This document shows, piece by piece, positions 1-7,819 of a stretch of DNA of 64,000 bases. Source of the stretch: Ignavibacteria bacterium (GTDB lineage: Bacteria; Bacteroidota; Ignavibacteria; Ignavibacteriales; Ignavibacteriaceae); assembly GCA_030684555.1 (NCBI GenBank), contig JAUXVN010000013.1:62001-126000 (forward strand), in the 5' to 3' direction. Every line of letters begins with the position of its first letter. Within the stretch, counting starts at the first letter, position 1. The position numbers and the translations under genes were made by a program. The notes under the pieces are model-generated. The model was not told the DNA's origin and searched no databases. It was given only the letters and a program-made list of their open reading frames with translations.

Positions 1-135
1 AACTGCTAAAGCACCAACACCTATCAGTATATTTCTCTTATGTTCATCAAAAACAGCAATCGCTTGATAATAAAATGTTACCAATCGATCTTCTTTCATT
101 TCTTTTCTCGAAAATTTTTTCTTCTGTCCTAACAT
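1..135 (-). CDS. TPR/YfgM-like membrane protein, N-terminal fragment
   Basis: The first 45 codons of a gene that runs off the left edge. The product starts MLGQKKKFSRKEMKEDR, a basic, lysine-rich cytoplasmic leader, followed by a short amphipathic stretch (FYYQAIAVFDEHKRN) and the start of a hydrophobic segment. This arrangement is typical of single-pass tetratricopeptide proteins of the YfgM type, which are common in Ignavibacteria and Bacteroidetes. No TPR is visible because only the N-terminus is present, so the family call is an inference from the leader alone. The start is the ATG complementary to 133-135. Confidence 0.5.
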   Translation of the reverse strand, partial: MLGQKKKFSRKEMKEDRLVTFYYQAIAVFDEHKRNILIGVGALAV

Positions 136-177
136 TTAGTTCACTACTCCGGTTTATTTAAGTTTAATAAATTAATT

Positions 178-1236
178 TTAATTCTTTTTTGATTCAATTC
201 TAATATGATTTGAGAAAATCCAGGCTTTATCACCAATATATACTTCCACCCTGTAAACACCCGGTTCATCAACTTCAAAAATTGATTGATGATTTTCCAT
301 CACACTGACACAAACACCATTTTTAATAATTTTTATCGTTCCTTTATGTCCGGGAAGATAAACTTTTAGTTTTAAACCTTTTTCAAATGGAGCGGTCTCC
401 CCCATTTGATAATTATGTCTTCCTTTAGAAGCAATAAAACGAAAACCGGTTGCATCACCATGATAATAATTTGAGACGAAACAATTTCCATCTCTTAAGG
501 AATTTAGAATAATTTCCTTGGTTGTAGTTATGCTTTCCGGATTTTGTTCATTTACAAAATTTCTATCTGTTAAAATATGAGTTCTTATTGATTTGAACAA
601 TACTTTATAGGGAAAAACTTCAACTTCTACAAATCCGAGAACATTAACTTTGTGTGCGTGCGCATCAATTCCGCCGATGCCAATTACTTTTCTTTTAAGA
701 CTTAATTTATCCCACAGTTCAAGTGTCTCGATAGGAGGAGCAATTATTGTTTTTAAAGGATGAAGAAAGGATTGATATTTATTTTGTTCGGTTAAATTTT
801 CCATCCACTCTGACATGTGATTCCAAATTTCAATTCCTGTAAAATCTTCAGTATCCCATTCTGTCCATGGATACGGAGGATGCTCTTTCATTGAATTTCT
901 TTTTTCATGGGGATGTGCCAGGAAACCTATTCCACCGGCTTTTTTCACTCTTTTAACATAATCTTTTGCCGGGAGGCGAGTTGAAAAAGTTTCATTAATT
1001 CCCAAAGCGATGTAATGATTTTTATTTTCTTTATCATTTATTTCGCAGCCGACAAGCATGAATGTTTTACCATAAAAACCTTCGAATCCTTCTTGAAGGG
1101 CGCGCAGAGTATTATGATCTGTCAGGACAATAAAATCGAGTCCAACCTCATTTGCAATTTCAGCAATTTCACCTGCATCGCCTGAGCCATCAGAAAAATT
1201 AGAGTGCATGTGAATTGCACCTACATATTCATTCAT
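178..1236 (-). CDS. PHP-domain metal-dependent phosphoesterase-like protein
   Basis: A 352-residue protein whose N-terminus carries the PHP metal site: AIHMHSNFSDG (residues about 7-17), the LTDHN motif near residue 38, LAHPHE near residue 106 and a late GGIDAHAH near residue 188. These histidines and aspartates are the usual ligands for a three-metal centre in PHP phosphoesterases. The last 80 or so residues look like a beta-sandwich extension (EPGVYRVEVYIGDKAWIFSN), as seen in PHP proteins of unknown substrate. There is no signal peptide. It stands alone between a TPR gene and an outer-membrane protein gene, so context does not reveal the substrate. The ATG at 1236 is the only plausible in-frame start near the HxH motif. 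Confidence 0.85.
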   Translation of the reverse strand: MNEYVGAIHMHSNFSDGSGDAGEIAEIANEVGLDFIVLTDHNTLRALQEGFEGFYGKTFMLVGCEINDKENKNHYIALGINETFSTRLPAKDYVKRVKKAGGIGFLAHPHEKRNSMKEHPPYPWTEWDTEDFTGIEIWNHMSEWMENLTEQNKYQSFLHPLKTIIAPPIETLELWDKLSLKRKVIGIGGIDAHAHKVNVLGFVEVEVFPYKVLFKSIRTHILTDRNFVNEQNPESITTTKEIILNSLRDGNCFVSNYYHGDATGFRFIASKGRHNYQMGETAPFEKGLKLKVYLPGHKGTIKIIKNGVCVSVMENHQSIFEVDEPGVYRVEVYIGDKAWIFSNHIRIESKKN

Positions 1237-1297
1237 TCGCTTTAGTAAATTTATTTATACAAAGATAGGAATAATGAAGATGGAATAAAAATAACAT

Positions 1298-1330
1298 AAA
1301 AAAGCCTGCCGGGCAATGGCAGGCTTTTTA
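1298..1330. terminator. Bidirectional rho-independent terminator
   Basis: A perfect 7-bp GC-rich stem (gcctgcc at 1304-1310 with ggcaggc at 1318-1324) and a 7-nt loop, flanked by an A-run on the left and a T-run on the right. It lies just beyond the 3' end of the outer-membrane protein gene that ends at 1353, and probably ends that transcript. Confidence 0.85.
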
Positions 1331-1352
1331 TTACAAAATAAAATTTAATTTA

Positions 1353-2003
1353 TTACCAGTAGAAAGCTAAAGTAAATAATCCCTGGCTTCCTGTACCAAT
1401 AGATGTTGAACTTCCCATTTTTGTAGTTGAAGTTATACCACCGGAGGTAATTGAATAGTCAGCACGTGATAAGCTGTTAAAACCGAGACGGTATTCTGCA
1501 GCAAGACTTACGTTATCATAAATATAATATTCAACACCTAATAAAGCATAAAGACTCAAATTTGTTCCGGCGTTGAAAGCAGGATCATCTTTGATAACTG
1601 TTTGAGAGCCGCCGTTGGCATAAGGACTTTTTTCTTCACTCGTAATAGACCGGAATCCAAATCCACCGCCAAAATAAGGGCTTAATTTACCAACTACCAT
1701 ATGATACTCAAATGCAGCACCAACACCAATTGTTGTTACTGATGATTCACCGTCATTACCGGCAGCTGCACCGGTCCATGGAGTAACACTTGATACCATT
1801 GCAAACTGTACAACACCGCGGACAGCCATTCTGTTGTTCAAATAATATTTAGCTCCAACACCACCATCGAATGCATTGGCTCTAAGTACACTTAAACCAT
1901 CAAATTGAAATAATATGGCTTTATTATCATCACTATTCTGTGCAAAGATATTTAAGTTTGCACTCATCACTAAAAGCAGGGCTGCTACTAATAGCTTTTT
2001 CAT
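1353..2003 (-). CDS. Outer membrane beta-barrel protein
   Basis: A 216-residue protein with a clear signal peptide (MKKLLVAALLLVMSANLNIFA, cleavage likely before QNSDD), followed by alternating hydrophobic/polar strands and glycine-rich turns. The C-terminus, FTLAFYW, ends in aromatics, as in a BAM-recognised beta-signal. Segments such as GVGAKYYLNNRMAVRG and LLGVEYYIYDNVSLAAEYR are typical of the small OmpA/OmpW-like barrels (outer membrane protein beta-barrel domain) common in Bacteroidota and Ignavibacteria. The function is unknown; it may be structural or a small porin. It is monocistronic, with a strong hairpin terminator just downstream. Confidence 0.75.
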   Translation of the reverse strand: MKKLLVAALLLVMSANLNIFAQNSDDNKAILFQFDGLSVLRANAFDGGVGAKYYLNNRMAVRGVVQFAMVSSVTPWTGAAAGNDGESSVTTIGVGAAFEYHMVVGKLSPYFGGGFGFRSITSEEKSPYANGGSQTVIKDDPAFNAGTNLSLYALLGVEYYIYDNVSLAAEYRLGFNSLSRADYSITSGGITSTTKMGSSTSIGTGSQGLFTLAFYW

Positions 2004-2176
2004 AACTAATCTCCAATAATGTGAAATATAAATTAACTACGTTCCAAAATTAAGAAGGTTATTAACTATAGTCAATAAATTCTTAATATTTGCTTTGTTC
2101 ATTTAAGTAATAAAGCAAAAAAAATCTTCTTAAAAAGAAAAGGATAAATAATGTTTTAGGAAGATGAATTTAATTT

Positions 2177-3082
2177 CTAGTTGTGAATGTTGGAATGGAT
2201 TTCATCATGGTGTTCAAACGGTTCCAGATGTGTAACTATATTCGCTTTAACAGTTAATTCATTTTTTAATTTAGATTCCAATTGTGTAGCAATTGTGTGA
2301 GCATTTTCTAGTAAAACTCCCTTAGGGAATAAAAGATGAAATTCAATCCAAACAACATCACCACTTTCTCTAAATCTTAGTTCGTGATAAACTAATCCCA
2401 ATTTTTTAGTTTCTTGATCAAGAATGGTTTTAATAAGGTTAGCTAAATTTTGGTCAACTTCATCCATCAAACCTTTAATAGATTGTCTTACTAAATTACC
2501 ACCTGACCAAAGAATGTTTATCCCTGCCAATATCGCTACTATTGGATCGAATGGCAGCCAGCCTGTCCATAATGTAAGTATCAAGCCACCAACCACTCCA
2601 AAACTTGTCCATGAGTCAGTTAGAACATGTTTTCCGTTTGCAACAAGAATAATAGAATTAGTTTTTTTTCCCTTCCAAACTAAAAATCCACCAAGTGCAA
2701 GATTGATAACCGATGCCCCCAAAGTAAAATATGTTCCCTGATCCAGATTTGAGATTTCAATTCCAAATATCAATCGCTTTATGGAAATAAAAATAATAAA
2801 TACAGCGGCGAAAATTATTAAAGCCCCCTCAAAGCCGGCAGAGAAATAACTAATTTTATGATGACCATAAGTATGCCCCTCATCAGCCGGTCTAAAACTG
2901 TACCACATACTGAATACTGCAAATCCAACTCCGATGATATGGATTATTGATTCTGCAGCATCCGATAAAATTGCAGTTGAACCCGTTATGCTATAAGCAT
3001 ACCATTTGGTAACTAACATCAAAATTCCAAATAGAAATGAAATTTGGATGGCAAACATTTGCGCTGGTTTATCTTTGTTCAT
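2177..3082 (-). CDS. Cation diffusion facilitator (CDF) family transporter
   Basis: A 301-residue membrane protein with about six transmembrane helices. The intramembrane metal site is visible as LSDAAESIIH in TM2 and HVLTDSWTS (the HxxxD motif) in TM5. The C-terminal cytoplasmic domain (from about residue 205) has the ferredoxin-like CDF fold with ARAs histidines (YHELRFRESGD, IEFHLLFP, VTHLEPFEHHDE). The family exports Zn2+, Fe2+, Co2+, Cd2+ or Mn2+ in exchange for protons. The His-rich C-terminus (EHHDEIHSNIH) could bind metal. It lies directly downstream of the multiheme locus with a 44-bp gap, so co-transcription is possible. The metal cannot be deduced. Confidence 0.9.
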   Translation of the reverse strand: MNKDKPAQMFAIQISFLFGILMLVTKWYAYSITGSTAILSDAAESIIHIIGVGFAVFSMWYSFRPADEGHTYGHHKISYFSAGFEGALIIFAAVFIIFISIKRLIFGIEISNLDQGTYFTLGASVINLALGGFLVWKGKKTNSIILVANGKHVLTDSWTSFGVVGGLILTLWTGWLPFDPIVAILAGINILWSGGNLVRQSIKGLMDEVDQNLANLIKTILDQETKKLGLVYHELRFRESGDVVWIEFHLLFPKGVLLENAHTIATQLESKLKNELTVKANIVTHLEPFEHHDEIHSNIHN

Positions 3083-3126
3083 AGCAGAATTATTTTTGTC
3101 CCATAAATAAAAATAAAGTTAAATAA

Positions 3127-4029
3127 TTAATCATCATCATGTTTCTCCCTTTTCTTCTTTTCACGCTCGTTTCGATTCTTCCCTTTGGCTTCATCTTCGT
3201 CTCCTGAACGATGGCATTTCACGCAGTTGATAAAATCGGATATTCCTTCTTTACGGTGTTTTTCAGCAATCCGAGCTGGCTGATGTTCATGACAATTATA
3301 ACATGTATAAAATTCGAAACTCTTCTGGACATCATGACACTTACTACAATCGGATGGATGATGTTTATCGAATCTGAAATATTCAGAGTGTTCAAAAGTA
3401 GACGGCTTCCATCCAGAAGTGGTATGACATTTAACACATAATATTTTTGAGGTTAGCCCTGCATGAAAATCGTCTTTAGGAATATTTGTAAAATGACAGG
3501 ATTCACAATCATTTTTATTCGAAGTAATTAGTTCATGTTTAAAAACTGCTGCAGTCCAAGTCTCAGTTGTATGGCATGAGACACAATTTTCAGAAATCCT
3601 ATTGTGAATTTTATCTATCGGCAATTTTTCTCGATGGCAGCTAACACAGTCATTTATTAATTGCACCGGTAAAACATTATGTCTGAAATTAAGTATTGCA
3701 TTTTCTTTTGATAATCCGTTATGCTCTGTATGACAATAATAACATTCAATGTTGTTAATAGATTTATGGAGTAAGTTCGTTTTAGGATTTTGGAATTGAA
3801 GAGTTAAACCTTCTACTGTTTTAATCCCAACTTCAGAGATATTATGACAATCTAAACATTTCTCTGTTGTTGGTCCAGAGCCAACAACATGACAGGCGAA
3901 ACAATTATTACGCAGTCCATCATGTCCTCTTACAAGAACACCCGGATTTACTGTGTAATAAGGAAATAGATAAATAGAAACTAAACCTAAAAGAATTGTT
4001 ATGGAAAAAAACATTCCGGTTCTATACAT
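3127..4029 (-). CDS. Membrane-anchored decaheme c-type cytochrome
   Basis: A 300-residue protein with one N-terminal transmembrane anchor (about residues 5-25) followed by ten CxxCH haem-attachment motifs (CFACH, CLDCH, CYYCH, two CVSCH, CESCH, CVKCH, CSKCH, CYNCH, CVKCH). No CxxCK or other catalytic-haem variant is seen, so it is predicted to carry electrons, not to be a reductase. The ATG at 4029 is chosen because GGAG lies six bases upstream and the start overlaps the stop of the preceding gene (ATGA); a longer reading from 4119 would overlap that gene by 91 bases. The last 25 residues are an alternating basic/acidic tail (KGKNRNEREKKKREKHDDD). Its immediate partner, a di-heme b-type membrane protein, suggests a quinol- or NADH-linked module delivering electrons to the periplasm. 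Confidence 0.85.
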   Translation of the reverse strand: MYRTGMFFSITILLGLVSIYLFPYYTVNPGVLVRGHDGLRNNCFACHVVGSGPTTEKCLDCHNISEVGIKTVEGLTLQFQNPKTNLLHKSINNIECYYCHTEHNGLSKENAILNFRHNVLPVQLINDCVSCHREKLPIDKIHNRISENCVSCHTTETWTAAVFKHELITSNKNDCESCHFTNIPKDDFHAGLTSKILCVKCHTTSGWKPSTFEHSEYFRFDKHHPSDCSKCHDVQKSFEFYTCYNCHEHQPARIAEKHRKEGISDFINCVKCHRSGDEDEAKGKNRNEREKKKREKHDDD

Positions 4030-4604
4030 CACCATCTCCACAAAAGAATAGTTATTATAATGTGAAGCAGGGCAAACGCAGCAAATATCATTGTAAGAGG
4101 CATGTGTACTTTCCTCCACTTCTGCATGGAATCAACTAAAAGAGAATTGAATAACAATTCTTTCTCCATCTCTTCAGTTGATAATGTTGAATCAATAAGT
4201 TCAGTCTTTTTTTTCTTCAAGCTCTCTTTAGCATTGTTGAGTAGATATTTTCCTGTTAAACCACTCGCAACAACTACTAACATTGAGAAGAGTGCAAGCC
4301 AGGGAATAACTGCATTAAAATGAATACCTCCATGAACTAATATCATTAATGCACCAAACCAACCAAGGAATTCGTGATTTTGCAAAAGTTTTTTTGGCGA
4401 ACCGGAACTGATTAGTTTTCTTTTACGAAGTGAATAAATGAATGAAAGTATAATCAGAAGTGTACCGACGAAACCTAAATATCTTCCAATCCAAACAAAC
4501 CCAAATTGATGGAAGATATAATCGATCAATATTGTTAAGATAATTAGAGTAATAAAAAGTAGGACTGAAGGAATTACTTTCGATATAACAAATTTTATAG
4601 CCAT
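4029..4604 (-). CDS. Di-heme cytochrome b-like membrane protein (short paralogue)
   Basis: A protein of about 191 residues with four predicted transmembrane helices. Two helices each carry a pair of histidines exactly 14 residues apart (H-x13-H): HEFLGWFGALMILVH and HMPLTMIFAAFALLH. That is the spacing that binds two stacked b-haems in four-helix-bundle cytochromes b. The same four histidines and spacing occur in the 289-residue protein encoded at 14427-15296, so the two are paralogues. The ATG at 4604 is preferred over an in-frame TTG four codons earlier because a GAG element precedes it by seven bases. Its stop overlaps the decaheme start, implying translational coupling and probably a physical complex. 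Confidence 0.7.
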   Translation of the reverse strand: MAIKFVISKVIPSVLLFITLIILTILIDYIFHQFGFVWIGRYLGFVGTLLIILSFIYSLRKRKLISSGSPKKLLQNHEFLGWFGALMILVHGGIHFNAVIPWLALFSMLVVVASGLTGKYLLNNAKESLKKKKTELIDSTLSTEEMEKELLFNSLLVDSMQKWRKVHMPLTMIFAAFALLHIIITILLWRW

Positions 4605-4688
4605 TAAAAATCTCAAAAAGTTAGAAACAAAAAATAGATAATTTATTTCTATTCTTATATTTATTTAATTGTTAAGTAAGTCGAAAAA

Positions 4689-5033
4689 TTAAATTTCTAA
4701 ATTAACCACTTCGAAACTACCGTTGCAAATATGACCGGTCAGAGTTATATATTCAGAATTTTCTATCCCAGCTGGCACCAGCAATGTTGTTTGGATTAAC
4801 ATTTCAGTACCGTTTCTATCCTCTACATAAAATTGGGTTCCGTTATCACTTCCCATTTTTTGAATTCCTTTTTCCATAACTAGTTTTACAACAATTTCTT
4901 TTTGAACATGGCTGTCGCGGTCATAATCAGCAAAAGAACCAAGTCCTTTGAATGGTGAAAAATAAAAGAAGTAGACACTTATTAAAACTATACTCAACAA
5001 TAATGGCAAAATTAAATTTTGTTTCTTTAGCAT
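4689..5033 (-). CDS. Membrane-anchored CcmE-like OB-fold protein
   Basis: A 114-residue protein with an N-terminal transmembrane segment (about residues 7-27) and a small beta-rich domain. The pattern of KEIVVKLVMEKGIQKMG, FYVEDRNGTEMLIQ and EYITLTGHICNGSFEVVNLEI resembles the OB-fold of the cytochrome c maturation haem chaperone CcmE. The C-terminal histidine/tyrosine motif (HxxxY) that binds haem covalently in CcmE is absent; the chain stops just after the last strand. It sits between the 34-heme cytochrome and a di-heme b-type gene, so a role in haem delivery or as an assembly factor is plausible. The resemblance is by eye only; a generic OB-fold protein is the alternative. Confidence 0.45.
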   Translation of the reverse strand: MLKKQNLILPLLLSIVLISVYFFYFSPFKGLGSFADYDRDSHVQKEIVVKLVMEKGIQKMGSDNGTQFYVEDRNGTEMLIQTTLLVPAGIENSEYITLTGHICNGSFEVVNLEI

Positions 5034-5071
5034 TACTTATTTCTCAGATATTTTGATAATTCAATGATTAT

Positions 5072-7651
5072 TTAATCCAAAACTCTTTTATTCATTATTT
5101 TGTCACTTGTCCCATTCGGATGACAATTAAGGCAAGCAATACTATTATATGAATAACCATTCACACCGTTGTGTTCGCTGTCCATTTTACTTTTTCTATG
5201 CTCATGACAATCAATACAAGAAAATGTTGTAAAGGTGTTTGGTGTTCGATGACAATCCGAACAAGAGTTCCATTCATTTCGATGTTCTCCAGAATAAATT
5301 GGGAAATACAATACATCATGGTTGAACGATGAGGGGGACCATCCATTTGTAGTGTGACAAACTATACAATCCGTTGGAAACAGTGCCGTTATATGATTCG
5401 GGTTATTTTGTGGATTCTGAAAATCAGATTGATGACATGAATAACAAATTTGAGGAGTGCCTACATAACCGTTAGCATGGCACGATTGGCAGCTTACAGT
5501 CGTGTGCCTGCCAGTCAAAGGGAACTCTGTATTATTATGGTTAAAAGTTGAAGGTGACCATCCATTTGTAGTATGACATACTAAACAATCTGTTGGGAAA
5601 TTTGCAGTCATATGATTGGGATCATTATCGGGATTTTGAAAATCTGCTTGATGACATGAATAACATTCTTGTGGAGTGCCTACATAACCGCTTGTGTGAC
5701 ATGCTTGGCAACTTACAGTAATGTGCTTACCTGTCAAAGGGAACTCAGTATTATTATGGTTGAACAATGATGGAGACCAACCATTTGTACTATGACAAAC
5801 TGAACACTCTGTAGGATAATTTGCAGTAATATGGTTGGGATCATTATTGGGATTTTGAAAATCTTGTTGATGACATGAATAACAGTCTTGTGATGTGCCT
5901 GTATATCCACTTGAATGGCATGATGCACAACTTACTGAAACATGTTTTCCGGTTAATGGGAATGCGGTTGTACCATGATCAAACTGTGCCGGCTGCCAAC
6001 CAACAGTCGTATGACATGTTTTACATTCCTGCGAAAAATTTGCAGTTATATGATTAGGATCATTATTAGGATTTTGAAAATCTTCTTGATGACAGGAATA
6101 ACAAACTTGTGATGTCCCTGTATATCCATTTGAATGGCATGATTCACAGCTTGTCGTGGTATGTTTTCCGGTCAACGGGAATGCAGTTACTCCATGATCA
6201 AACTGTGCCGGCTGCCAACCAGCAGTTGTATGACATGTTTTACATTCATGTGAAAAATTTGCAGTTATATGATTAGGATCATTATTAGGATTTTGAAAAT
6301 CATTCTGATGACATGAATAACAATCTTGTGATGTCCCTGTATATCCACTTGAATGGCATGATTCACAACTTACTGCAGTATGCTTTCCGGTTAATGGAAA
6401 TGCGGTTGTACCATGGTCAAACTGTGTCGGCTGCCAACCAACTGTTGTATGACATGTTTTACATTCTTGTGAAAAATTTGCAATTATATGATTAGGATCA
6501 TTATTAGGATTTTGAAAATCTTGTTGATGACATGAATAACAATCTTGTGATGTCCCTGTATATCCACTTGAATGGCATGATGCACAATTTACTGTACTAT
6601 GTTTTCCGGTTAATGGAAATGCGGTTATACCGTGATCAAACTGTGTTGGCAACCAACCATTCGTTGTATGACATGTTTTACATTCATGTGAAAAATTTGC
6701 AGTTATATGATTAGGATCATTATTAGGATTTTGAAAATCATTCTGATGACATGAATAACAATCTTGTGATGTCCCTGTATATCCGCTTGAATGGCATGAT
6801 GCACAATTTACCGTAGTATGTTTTCCGGTCAATGGAAATGCGGTTACACCATGGTCAAACTGGGCAGGCTGCCAACCATTAGTTGTGTGACATGTTTTAC
6901 ATTCCTGCGAAAAATTTGCAGTAATATGATTGGGAACAGTATTAGGGTTCTGGAAATCTTGTTGATGACATCCATAACAATCCTGATTTAAACCGGTAAA
7001 AGAGTTGGAAGAGTGGCATGCAGAACATTCATTTATTTGATGCCCATCGGTTAAAGGGAAAAAATCGTGAACAAATTTTCCCTCAGCCCATTGTAATCTA
7101 CTTATGGAATGACAATCTGAACAATCGATTGAAAATCCGGCACTTATATGATTGGGATCTACTGTTTTTTCAAAATCAGTTTTGTGGCAATCATAACATT
7201 CAATTCCTTTCGGCTCAAAGATTCTATCAGCATAACCCGAATGACATTGACTACAATCAGCCGACAAGTGACTTCCCAACAAAGGAAATCTTCCCCGCTG
7301 GTGCAATTCTGTTATGTTCGGAATAATCCATGTTGATGTGTTATGGCAAGTAGCACATTCTTTGCTGACACTATTTTGATGAATATCTTTATGACAACTT
7401 AAACAATTTTGTTCAGCTTTGTTGAATACCAATGTTTCATGACATGAATTACAACCTACCGTTTTATGTTGTCCGGTTAATTCAAATCCAGTCGAACTAT
7501 GATTAAACTTAATTGTTTCTGAAAGTGGGATCCATTGTAATTCAGAATGACAATCGGAACATTCTAGATTGAAGTTACTGCCGTGTGGTGATTGGGCATA
7601 AATACCAAATCCTAAGATTACAAATAACACGAAAACCAAAAAAATACGCAT
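5072..7651 (-). CDS. Giant 34-heme c-type cytochrome with tandem three-heme repeats
   Basis: An 859-residue secreted protein with a signal peptide (about residues 1-20, cleavage near YAQ|SPHG) and 34 CxxCH motifs. The architecture is an N-terminal nine-heme region (to about residue 241), seven repeats of exactly 73 residues, and a four-heme C-terminal cap. The first Cys of each unit is at residues 251, 324, 397, 470, 543, 616 and 689, with the cap starting at 762. Each repeat carries three CxxCH motifs plus three further histidines (FDH, GKH and PNH), enough for bis-histidine ligation of all three haems. There is no lipobox, no obvious anchor, and no CxxCK catalytic site. It is a paralogue of the 19-heme protein at 9424-10911, with near-identical ends. 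A 168-bp gap upstream may hold its own promoter, though I see no convincing boxes. The likely role is a periplasmic or extracellular electron wire. Confidence 0.9.
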   Translation of the reverse strand: MRIFLVFVLFVILGFGIYAQSPHGSNFNLECSDCHSELQWIPLSETIKFNHSSTGFELTGQHKTVGCNSCHETLVFNKAEQNCLSCHKDIHQNSVSKECATCHNTSTWIIPNITELHQRGRFPLLGSHLSADCSQCHSGYADRIFEPKGIECYDCHKTDFEKTVDPNHISAGFSIDCSDCHSISRLQWAEGKFVHDFFPLTDGHQINECSACHSSNSFTGLNQDCYGCHQQDFQNPNTVPNHITANFSQECKTCHTTNGWQPAQFDHGVTAFPLTGKHTTVNCASCHSSGYTGTSQDCYSCHQNDFQNPNNDPNHITANFSHECKTCHTTNGWLPTQFDHGITAFPLTGKHSTVNCASCHSSGYTGTSQDCYSCHQQDFQNPNNDPNHIIANFSQECKTCHTTVGWQPTQFDHGTTAFPLTGKHTAVSCESCHSSGYTGTSQDCYSCHQNDFQNPNNDPNHITANFSHECKTCHTTAGWQPAQFDHGVTAFPLTGKHTTTSCESCHSNGYTGTSQVCYSCHQEDFQNPNNDPNHITANFSQECKTCHTTVGWQPAQFDHGTTAFPLTGKHVSVSCASCHSSGYTGTSQDCYSCHQQDFQNPNNDPNHITANYPTECSVCHSTNGWSPSLFNHNNTEFPLTGKHITVSCQACHTSGYVGTPQECYSCHQADFQNPDNDPNHMTANFPTDCLVCHTTNGWSPSTFNHNNTEFPLTGRHTTVSCQSCHANGYVGTPQICYSCHQSDFQNPQNNPNHITALFPTDCIVCHTTNGWSPSSFNHDVLYFPIYSGEHRNEWNSCSDCHRTPNTFTTFSCIDCHEHRKSKMDSEHNGVNGYSYNSIACLNCHPNGTSDKIMNKRVLD
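5369..6901 (-). repeat. Seven tandem 219-bp coding repeats (three hemes each)
   Basis: Seven head-to-tail units of 219 bp, with no indels between them, encode residues 251-761 of the 34-heme cytochrome. The five units at the N-terminal end of the array are nearly identical at DNA level; the last two (5369-5806) are more diverged. Alternation of SQEC and SHEC before the first haem motif of successive units suggests that some duplication steps copied two units (438 bp) at a time. Confidence 0.92.
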
Positions 7652-7819
7652 TATAACCCAATCGACTTTAATCTTTTAAAATAACAATAGGAAATGTTCA
7701 CACTGAAACTACATTATTAAATTTCAAGAGTAAAAATATAATAAAACCTCTATTATGAAAAATTCCTCAATTCATTTTTAATAAATAGACAATTCATCAT
7801 CTTACACTAATCTTAACAA

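Noticed and set aside
2424-2741. 105-codon plus-strand open frame inside the CDF transporter
   Set aside because: It is antisense to a well-supported gene, with no domain and no ribosome-binding site.
4030-4119. N-terminal extension of the decaheme cytochrome
   Set aside because: It would overlap the upstream di-heme b gene by 91 bases; the ATG at 4029 has a well-placed GGAG and a usual overlap.
5875-6714. Three similar plus-strand open frames of 60 codons each within the cytochrome repeats
   Set aside because: They are spaced at multiples of 219 bp and are antisense shadows of the repeated coding sequence, with no start-site signals of their own.
5369-6901. CRISPR-like array
   Set aside because: The 219-bp periodicity is entirely in-frame coding repeat with no short-repeat/unique-spacer pattern and no cas genes.
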